Origin: Corella eumyota
Taxonomy: Eukaryota > Chordata > Ascidiacea > Phlebobranchia > Corellidae
Length of the DNA: 64,000 nucleotides
Assembly: GCA_963082875.1 (NCBI GenBank)
Contig: OY720098.1
Location: 248,001-312,000 of the forward strand
Direction of reading: 5' to 3'
The notes below the pieces were generated by a model. That model did no database searches. It had not been told where the DNA came from and was given only the letters and a program-made list of their open reading frames with translations. Positions 54,589 through 64,000 of the stretch are shown here, one piece after another. Made by a program: the position numbers and the translations under genes. Within the stretch, counting starts at the first letter, position 1. Every line of letters starts with the position of its first letter.

Positions 54589-57500
54589 TTAAACAACAAC
54601 CATTGTAGCATAAGATATTTTTCTTTTTGTTTCAGCAATGATTGTCCACTTGTTGTTCGTCGGATCAAACACTTCAATGGAATTAACTGGATCCTCAAAC
54701 CTAAATAATAAAACAATAAACCAGAGTTTAATAAATTTTTACAAAATAAATATTTTGTTCAACTTACTTATACAAGCCTCCCATCACATAAATCTTGCCA
54801 TCTACAACTGAGGCAGAGTGACCAAATCGAGCCTTGTTCAGTGGTGCACTATCTGACCAGGTTTCTGTGGAAATGTTGTATTTGATCACTGATGAAACTG
54901 CACCATTTTGATATCCACCTTAATTAAGTTATAAAAATTAGTTAACTTAAATAGTATAAAACTTTTAACACAAAAAGGATCACTTTAACATTGTAAATTG
55001 TTTTTATAGAGTTATACTAATTATGTTACTAGATAAAAATTACATGAAAAATAACAAATACTTACCAGTAACAAATATGTGATCATCCAAAACTACAGCT
55101 GCATGAGCATTTATACCATATTTCATTGCAGCAATAAGAGACCACTTTTGTTCATCAAAATCAAAACATTCTGAAGAACTTAATTTTTTACCTTTATTAT
55201 CATATCCCCCAATTGCAAATAATTTACCTGAACAAATCAATTTAAACAAAATATACATTTACAAACCAAATTAAACTTATAAAAATTTAATACATGTAAA
55301 ATGTTGTCTAGAAATTTTAATAATTTGCTTTTAATATTTTTAAACTGTAAATTATTAAACTAAAACTTTTTAAAAAAAAATTAACCAATAATTAAATAAT
55401 TTTTTCTTTACATTTTAATTTGTTTTGTAAAAACATTAAATTAAATTTATTCAGCTAAAAAACAATTTGTTTAAAGACACAAACAATATAGCAGAATGGT
55501 CACTAGTGATGTCATAATGAGTTAGTTTTATGAATTAAAATTTAGATGTCACTCAAAGTTGCAGCAAAAATAATCAAATTATTTAAATTATTTGCTTAAT
55601 TATCAATCTTAATTCAATCTTAAGACCAAGTTATTTTTGACCCAACAGAGTTAAATTTTTGTAACATTGCTTAATGATTAATTTTTTTTAAATATTGTTT
55701 AAACTTTTCGTTGCATTAAGACACCTTTTTTTTAATTATTTAGTAAACTATCTTAAAACATTTCTTAATACAATAAAACCTTAACTTGTTTACCTCTTGC
55801 AGAAAGTAATGCATGTTGCCATCGTGGAACAATCATGTCAGGAATATTTCCTCTTTTATTTGTCCTCACATCCAAGAATTCCCCACTTGATAAAGTTTTA
55901 TAATTTTCATCTTGACCTCCAGTTGTATAAATACAATCTACAACAATTATAAACTAAAAAGATTGTTTTTTTATTTTTATTAGAATCTTGCCAATTGTAA
56001 TATAGTAGAAAACTTAAAGCATTCAATATCATTAACTAAGGTGCTAAATACAATAAAAATGAAACCCAACTAGTCAAACACTAAAGTTAATAAACAAACC
56101 ATTTATGACAGCTGATGATGCAAACCACCGATCTTGTTTCATTGGAAGTTCAACTTTCCATTGTGGATCTACCTCATCTAACTTTAAACTCTCAACAGAG
56201 GATTTACCACCCCTCCCATGATGAAAACTTGTTTGTTGATAACAGCAGATGAAGCTCCACACCTTTCTTCATTTAATTCCTTAAAATAATAAAAGTTTAA
56301 AGTGTAAATTAAACATCATATTTAAACCGTATAAATTTTAAACATTAAAACATTTAGATTTTAAAACAAAAAAGCAACTAAAAATCAACTTACGGGCATC
56401 TGAGTCCATTGTTTTGTAACAGTATCAAACAAAACAACATTTTTTTCATTAGGGGAATCCCCTCCCATCACAAGTAACCTTGTTGAAACTACAACTAAAA
56501 AATTCAATAACTGTGTTTGAAAGGTAAAATATTATTTAAACTAAAAAGTTTCTATTCTCTATTTAAATGTTATTATTATTAAAATAAATTAAAATAATTC
56601 AAGTTAATTTCAAAAACATAATATTAACCTTTTTCTTTATTTGGTATTAATTTAACAATAGCAGAAATAATTGAATGATTACATTCCAATGAATTCATAA
56701 TCAAACCCTAAAATAAAAATAACTTTTAAAACAACTTAATCAACCTTTAAATGCTGATTATTTAATATTTATTTTATTTTAATTATAAATAATTTAACTG
56801 ACCTCTTTCATAACAACTTGTTGAAGAAATTCTCTGTCAAATTTAAGAAGATCAAGAAAAAGAAACAATCGGTTAACATGTTTCTGTCGTTCATTGCTGT
56901 CATGTTTTATCCAATTTATCATCGCATTGTAAACTATCTGCTCATATGAAACCTGTGTTAAAAATGTTTAAAATAATTTAAACAGGTTAAACTTAATCTT
57001 GTCTAAAATAGTATGAGTATTTATTTGGAAAATACTTATCAATAAAAATGGCTTTTCTAAAAAAAAAATTAATGTAGAGAAAGTAAAAAGGTAGTTCCAA
57101 AAAAAAATATTTTGACTATAAATAGTTCTAGTGCAATACTTTGTTTCAGAAGCAAATTAAAATAATATTTGTACAAGATTAATTTGGCAATTTAAAAAAA
57201 AATTTTATAAACTTTTGAAAGCCGTGTCTTCTGAACATAGTAAAACTTATATTACCTTCTTTTCTTTTAATTTTAGAATAGAAAGCAAATCCTCGAAACA
57301 AAGTTTAATAAATTCTTGCTTTGATGCAACTCTTTCAAAGTTCTTAGCAATCATTTTCTGGGCTCCTTGCTTTAAGTTTTCAAGGTTGTATCTTTGAGAA
57401 TAAGCCAGCATGGTTAAACAATTCTCAACATCAACAATGGTTTGCACAAATTCTCCACAAAACTTTTGAAGTTCTAAATTTAAAAGTTGTCTCATTCTTG

Positions 57501-58249
57501 AGTTAAATAAGAATAATATTTAAATAAAATTAATTATAACAATTATGATAAAACTTTAAATATATCAAAAAGATTTAAATAACTTAAATATAATGTAACT
57601 ATTCACTTTTAACAAAAATTGACATGCTACCCTATTGTTATTAAAATTTTAATCATTTTACTGTTAATCTGTAGATAATTTGCAGCTTCCATAATTTCAA
57701 AGACATTTTCTTCGGTTATCAGGATTTTTGCAGTGTAAGCATAATCTAAAATAAGTTTCATAATTTCCGAGCTTATTCCTTGGATCTTTACAATAGGATT
57801 GTATTTCTCTCTCATCTGTAAAAACATAAAGTTGACTGAAAAGACAAAATTTTTTGTATTGGCAAGACCACCATTTTACATTTGAAATGCCACCATTTTC
57901 TAACAGTAAATTTATAAATTTTACTAAAACCACATCGTATTAATTTTAAACAAAATATTTGAAAATCAACAGTTTTTAAAATGTTTTTTTACCTCAGTTG
58001 TAAACATTGTTTTAAAGAAAACACAAAAAAATGCGAGAATGTTTTTGTGAGCGGAATGCTTCTTTGTTCCATCATTGATTGTAACATCACAAAACTCTTT
58101 GTCTTCATTCCTATCTCTAAAATAAAACATTAAATAAATATTTAGTTTTAAAATAATAAATCAACCAACAGTATATCAATAACAAACCTGTTTAACTCTT
58201 CAAATATTTCATTAATGTGGTCACCCTCAAATTGTTGACTTCGCACCAT
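54589..58249 (-). pseudogene. Kelch-like gene, copy B, with a frameshift in kelch blade 2
   Basis: Same twelve-exon plan as copy A and closely similar throughout (BTB exon about 58125-57995, BACK exons 57477-57257 and 56941-56800, kelch exons to 54589). In the exon at about 56280-56100 the sequence after QVFIMG is one base shorter than in copies A and C (within 56203-56216), which moves VESLKLDEVDPQWKVE out of frame and soon meets a stop. All other exons looked open. Either this copy has recently lost function, giving at most a BTB-BACK protein, or the missing base is an assembly error in a C-rich run. Confidence 0.7.
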
Positions 58250-58836
58250 TTTTAAACAAATTTAAACAACATTAACAACAAACCTAAAACCTTGAAACAA
58301 AATCGTAATTAGTAAAACTACAGTGTTTAAAAATGCATAAAAGTAATTAAAATTTAATTTCAAGCACAAAATGTTAAAAAAAAAAATAGAAAAATAAATT
58401 TTCAATGCAAAGTTATGAAAAATAACAATAAATGTATTTTAATTAAAACTTAATTAAAAAGAATAAAAAAGTTTTAAATATAATTTTTAATTATTTAAAT
58501 TAAATTAAAAATCTTAATTTGAATCATAGAATAAAAACAATTGTTTTACATATTACTAGTTTTAAAAACAAAATACTCAATAATTACTTAGGCATAAACA
58601 AATTAAAAAACAAAACAATTAAATAATAACAAACATAAAAATTAAAAATATATGCCCTATTAAAATACCTTTACTGAAAAAAATCTTATCATACATTATA
58701 TTAAAATTTTAAATAATTTTTAAAAACACCAATAATAAAGTTAAATCTTTAATAAAGTGTTATTACTACTTGTATTGTTACTGTATAAAGTTAATTAAAT
58801 AACAAGTTGTGACATCATAAACAGAATAATATGTTA
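58250..58836. other. Kelch-array spacer, third
   Basis: About 590 bp, nearly identical to the second spacer, A+T-rich, no coding content. Confidence 0.55.
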
Positions 58837-61800
58837 TTAAACAACAACCATTGTAGCACAAGATATTTTTCTTTCCGTTTTAGCAATGATTGTCCACTTG
58901 TTGTTCGTGGGATCAAATACTTCAATGGAATTAACTAGATCCCTAAATAATAAAACAATAAACCAGAGTTTAATAAATTATTACAAAATAAATATTTTGT
59001 TCAACTTACTTATTCCACCCGCCCACAACATAAATCTTGCCATCTACAACTGAGGCACAGTGACTATATCGAGCCTTGTTCATTGGTTCAACTTCTGACC
59101 AGGTATCTGTGGAAATGTTGTATTTGATCACTGATGAAACTGCACCATTTTGACATCCACCTTAATTAAGTTATAAAAATTAGTTAACTTATATGTTATA
59201 AAACTTTAAACACAAAAAGATCACTTTAACATTGTAAATTGTTTTTATAGAGTTATACTAATTATGTTACTAGATAAAAATTACATGAAAAATAACAAAT
59301 ACTTCAGGGTACGAATTAACGATTAAAAAACGATTCGCTAAAAAGGAGGTCGCATTTTTAGAGCAAAAGTTAGGTCCAAGTCATGATCGTCGTTTTTTAA
59401 TAACACTGGACGCGTTGCGTGGCATTTTTAAAATGTAACGTATTGTTAAACAATCGTTAATTATTTTTTGCACAAAAAACAACACATCAAGACTGTTATG
59501 TATATAAAAAATTGCGCAACTACTCAACTAAACAAACTGCGAGAGTGAAAAATACGCATTGTGAGATCCCTGTAGTAACCTACATTTACGCAGAATTATA
59601 TTGATGTAATTATAAATAAAACCGGTAAAAATAAATTGAAAAAATACACAAATATACACGAAAGTTTTAATGTCGGTTGAACTTTTTTGGTTGATTCCCT
59701 AATTCTATTATATTTGTGAAAAATGTTTTGCTAATTTTAAAAAAACGACTCGCTTTTAGCGAATAGCAACCCGTTATTTCGTTCCCTGTACTTACCGATA
59801 ACAAATATGTGATCATCCAAAACTACAGCTGCATGAGCATTTATACCATATTCCATTGCAGCAATAAAAGACCACTTTTGTTTATCAAAATCAAAACATT
59901 CTGAAGAACTTAATTTTTTACCTTCATTATCATATCCCCCGATTGCGAATAATTTACCTAAACAAATCAATTAAATTAAAAGATATATTTACAAACCAAA
60001 TTAAACTTATAAAAATTTAATACATACAAAATGTTGTCTAGAAATTTTAATAATTTGTTTTTAATATTTTTAAAACTGTATATTATTAAACTAAAACTTT
60101 TTTTTTAAATTAACCAATAATTAAATAATTTTTTCTTTACATTTAAATTTGTTTTGTAAAAACATTAAATTAAATTTATTCAATTAAAAAACAATTTGTT
60201 TAAAGACACAAACAATATAGCAGAATGGTCACTAGTGATGTCATAATGAGCTAGTTTTATGAATTAAAATTTAGATGTCACTCAAAGTTGCAGCAAAAAT
60301 AATCAAATTATTTAAATTATTTGCTTAATTATCAATCTTAATTTAATCTTAAGACCAAGTTATTTTTGACCCAACAGAGTTAAATTTTTGTAACACTGTT
60401 TAATGATTAATTTTTTTTAAATATTTTTTAAACTTTTCGTTGTATTAAAACACCTTTTTTAATTATTTAGTAAACTATATAAAAACATTTATTAATACAA
60501 TAAAACTTTAACTTGTTTACCTCTTGCAGCGAGTAATGCATGTCCTCTTCGTGGAACAATCATGTCAGGAATATTTCCTCTTTTATTTGTCCTCACATCC
60601 AAGAATTCCCCACTTGATAAAGTTTTATAATTTTCATCCATTCCTCCAGTTGTGTAAATACAATCTAGAATAATTATAAACTGAACAGATTGTTTTTGTA
60701 TTTTTCATTATATTCTTGCCATATTTAATACAGTAAAAAACAGCATTTAATATTAATAACTAAAGAGCTAAGTGCAATAAAAATAAAACCCAACTAGGCA
60801 AACACTAAAATTAATAAACAAACCATTTATGACAGCTGATGATACAAACAACCGAGCTTGTTTCATTGGAGGTTCAACTTTCCATTGTGGATCTACTTCA
60901 TCTAACTTTAAACTCTCAACAGAGGATTTAATCAAACCTCCCATGATGAAAACTTGATTGTTGACAACAGCAGATGAAGCTCCCCTTCTTTCTTCATTTA
61001 ATTCCTTAAAATAATTTTAGTTTATAAATTTCCAAATATAAACAAATTTAAAAAAGTGTAAATTAAACATCATATTTTAAACCAAAATGTTTAAACACTG
61101 AAACATTTAGATTTTAAAATAAAAAAAAATAAAAAAAATTAACTTACTGGCATCTGAGTCCATTGTTTTGTAACAGTATCAAACAAAACAACATTTTTTT
61201 TATTGGGGGAATCCCCTCCCATTACAAGTAACTTTGTTGGAACTGCAACTATAAAAATAAAATCACTGTGTTTAAAAAGTAAAATATTATTTAAACAAAA
61301 ATGTTTCTATTTTCTATTTGAATTGTATTATTTTAAAATAAATTAAAATAATTTAAGTTAATTTTAAAAACATAATATTAACCTTTTTCTATATCAGGAA
61401 CAAACTTAACGGTAGCGGAAATAATTAAATGAGAACATTCCAATGAATTCATAATCAAACCCTAAAATAAAATTAACTTTTAAAACAACTTAATCAACCT
61501 TGAAATGCTGATTATTTAATATTTATTTTATTTTAATTATAAATAATTTAACTGACCTCTTTCATAACAACTTGTTGTAGAAATTCTCTGCCTAATTTAA
61601 GAAGATCAAGAGATTGAAACAATTGGTTGACATGTTTCTGTCGTTCATTGCTGTCATGTTTTATCCAATTTATCATCGCATTGTAAACTTTCTGCTCAGA
61701 TGAAACCTGGGTTAAAAAATGTTCCAAATAATTTAAACAGGTTGAATTTAATCTTGTCTAAGATAGTACGAGTATTTATTTAGAAAATACTTATCAATGA

Positions 61801-63011
61801 AAATGGCTTTTCTAGAGTAAAAATTAATGTAGAGAAAGTAAAAAGGTAGTTCCATAAAAAAATATTTTGACTATAAATAGTTCTAGTGCAATACTTTGTT
61901 TCAGAAGCAAATTAAAATAATATTTGTACAAGATTAATTTGGCAATTTAAAAAAAAAAATTTATAAACTTTTGAAAGCCGTGTCTTCTGAACATAGTAAA
62001 ACTTATATTACCTTCTTTTCTTTTAATCTTAGAATAGAAAGCAAATCCTCGAAACAAAGTTTAATAAATTCTTGCTTTGATGCAACTCTTTCAAAATTCT
62101 CAGCAATTATTTTCTGGGCTACTTGCTTTAAGTTTTCAAGGTTGTATCTTTGAGAATAAGCCAGCATGATTAAACAATTCTCAACATCAACAATGGTTTG
62201 CACAAATTCTCCACAAAACTTTCGAAGTTCTAAATTTAAATGTTGTCTCATTCTTGAGTTAAATGAGAATATTATTTAAATACAATTAATAATAATAATT
62301 ATGATAAAACATTAAATATATCAAAAAGATTTAAATAACTTAAATATAATGTAACTATTCACTTTTAACAAAAATTTACATGCTACCCTATCGTTATTAA
62401 AATTTTAATAATTTTACTGTTAATCTGTAGATAATTTGCAGCTTCCATAATTTCAAAGACATTTTCTTCGGTTATCAGGATTTTTGCAGTGTAGGCATAA
62501 TCTAAAATAAGTTCCATAATTTCCGAGCTTATTCCTTGGATCTTTACAATGGGATTGTATTTCTCTCTCATCTGTAAAAACATAAAGTTCACTGAAAAGA
62601 CAATATTATTGTATTGGCAAGACCACCATTTTACATTTGAAAATGCTACCATTTTTTTACAGCCATTTTACAAATTTAAAGTAGAACCACATTAAATAAA
62701 TTTAAACAATTGCAAATTTTTACGAATAAGTAGTTTTTAAAATGTTTTTTTTACCTCAGTTGTAAACATTGTTTTAAAGAAAACACAAAAAAATGCGAGA
62801 ATGTTTTTGTGAGCAAAATGCTTCTTTGTTCCATCGTTGATTGCTACATCACAAAACTCTTTGTCTTCATTTCTATCTCTAAAATAAAACATTAAATAAA
62901 TATTTAGTTTTAAAATAATAAATCAACCAACAGTATATCAATAACAAACCTGTTTAACTCTTCAAATATTTCATTAATGTGGTCACCCTCAAATTGTTGA
63001 CTTCGCACCAT
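58837..63011 (-). CDS. Kelch-like protein (BTB-BACK-kelch), copy C
   Basis: Same exon plan as copy A. Start ATG at 63011 (MVRSQQFEGDHINEIFEELN), BTB exons near 62875-62755 and 62570-62410, BACK exons 62233-62012 and 61705-61555, kelch exons from about 61240 to 58837. Blade 2 keeps frame (QVFIMGGLIKSSVESL). The last blade differs from the others: VVGGWNK replaces VVGGLYG-type sequence at the exon 11/12 junction. The exon with GKLFAIGGYDNEGKKLSSSE (59956-59795) is followed directly by a 484-bp transposon inserted at its splice donor, which remains usable. Probably functional as a CUL3 adaptor. Confidence 0.85.
59305..59788 (+). mobile_element. 484-bp non-autonomous DNA transposon with CAGGG termini
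   Basis: Termini CAGGGTACGAATTAACG and, inverted, CAGGGAACGAAATAACG match at 15 of 17 positions, with weaker inverted similarity further in (GATTCGCTAAAA / TATTCGCTAAAA). Both sides carry TACTT (59300-59304 and 59789-59793), a 5-bp target duplication. It is absent from copies A and B at the same place. The CAGGG end recalls hAT elements, but those usually make 8-bp duplications, so the superfamily is open. No coding sequence inside. Confidence 0.85.
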
Positions 63012-63608
63012 TTTTAAACAAATTTAAACAACATTAACAACAAACCTAAAACCTTGAAACAAAATTGTAATTAGTAAAACTACAGTGATTAGAAAATGCA
63101 TAAAAGTAATTAAAATTTAATTAAAAGCACAAAATGTTAAAAAAAAGTTATAAAAAATTAAATTTTCAATGCAAAGTTATAAAATAACAATAAATGTTTT
63201 TTAACTAAAAATTAATTAAAAAAAGCATTAAAAAGTTTAAAATATAATTTCCAACTATTAAAATTAAATTAAAAATCTTAATTTGAATCATAGAATAAAA
63301 ACAATTGTTTTACATATTACTAGTTTTAAAAACAATATACTCAATAATTACTTAGGCATAAACAAATTAAATAACAAAACAATTAATAAATAACAAACAT
63401 AAAAATTAAAAATATTTGCCTTATTAAAATACCTTTACTGAAAAAAATCGTATCATACATTTTATTAAAATTTTAAAATTTAAAATAATTTTTAAAAACA
63501 CCAATAATAAAGTTAAATCTTTGATAAAGTGTTATTACTACTTGTATTGTTCCTGTATAAAGTTAATTAAATAACAAGTTGTGACATCATAAACAGAATA
63601 ATAAATTA
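63012..63608. other. Kelch-array spacer, fourth
   Basis: About 600 bp, nearly identical to the second spacer, A+T-rich, no coding content. Confidence 0.55.
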
Positions 63609-64000
63609 TTAAACAACAACCATTGTAGCATAAGTTATTTTTCTTTTTGTTTCAGCAATGATTGTCCACTTGTTGTTCGTCGGATCAAATACTTCAATGG
63701 AATTAACTGGGCCCCTAAACCTAAATAATAAAACAATAAACCAGAGTTTAATAAATTATTACAAACTAAATATTTAGTTTAACTGACCTATCCAAGCCCC
63801 CTACAACATAAATCTTGCCATCTACAACTGAGGCACAGTGACCACGTCGAGCCTTGTTCATTGGTGCAACTTCTGACCATGTATCTGTAATAATGTTGTA
63901 TTCGATCACCGATGAAACAGCACCATTTTGATATCCACCTTAATTAAGTTATAAAAATTAGTTAACTTAAATGTTATAAAACTTTAAACACAAAAGAATC
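63609..64000 (-). CDS. Kelch-like protein, copy D, 3' end only
   Basis: Cut by the window edge. The last two coding exons are visible: about 63720-63609 (FRGPVNSIEVFDPTNNKWTI, ending TYATMVVV) and about 63935-63790 (SSVIEYNIITDTWSEVAPMN, GHCASVVDGKIYVVGGLD). They encode kelch blades 5-6 and match copies A-C, so the array continues beyond the window. Confidence 0.85.

Overview
The window reads as nuclear DNA of a tunicate, most likely a Ciona species. The evidence is strong A+T bias, compact genes with many short GT-AG introns, deuterostome-type orthologues that run straight into one another, and many copies of a tRNA-derived SINE resembling the Ciona composite SINE Cics-1. The species call is an inference. 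I joined exons by eye from splice signals, reading frame and family conservation.

Layout. 1.1-2.8 kb: a single-exon GPR107/108-type seven-pass membrane protein (-). 3.9-11.5 kb: an 18-exon NBR1 selective-autophagy receptor (-) with PB1, coiled coil, FW domain, LIR and UBA but no visible ZZ finger. It shares a divergent promoter with NELFE (+, 12.5-15.1 kb), the RNA-binding subunit of the NELF pausing complex. 15.5-20.5 kb: DAXX (-), the H3.3 chaperone, convergent with NELFE. 21.9-25.0 kb: an unrecognised type I membrane protein (+) with six tandem six-cysteine, beta-defensin-like modules, each on its own phase-1 exon. 25.0-30.6 kb: no convincing gene, but several G+C-rich minisatellites and small palindromic repeats. 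30.6-35.1 kb: a FERM-domain protein (+). 35.5-39.3 kb: HIBCH (-), preceded by a 68-residue single-pass membrane protein whose stop codon lies 8 bp before the HIBCH start, a spacing typical of tunicate operons. 39.9-49.4 kb: a large unrecognised secreted mucin-like gene (+) of ten paired cysteine modules with Thr/Ser/Pro-rich 8-residue repeats. 49.7-64.0 kb: a tandem array of kelch-like (BTB-BACK-kelch) genes (-): three long copies, a fourth cut by the window edge, and a relic at the far end, with a period near 4.26 kb.

The conserved genes are housekeeping (selective autophagy, transcription pausing, histone deposition, valine catabolism) and show no obvious shared pathway. The lineage-specific genes (defensin-like receptor, mucin-like gene, kelch array) all arose by tandem duplication of exons or whole genes. 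The most unusual observations are the coordinated cysteine losses in the mucin-like modules, the defensin-module membrane protein, two cases where a 5' splice site was itself duplicated or amplified, the candidate operon, and the pervasive palindrome TGACGTCA.
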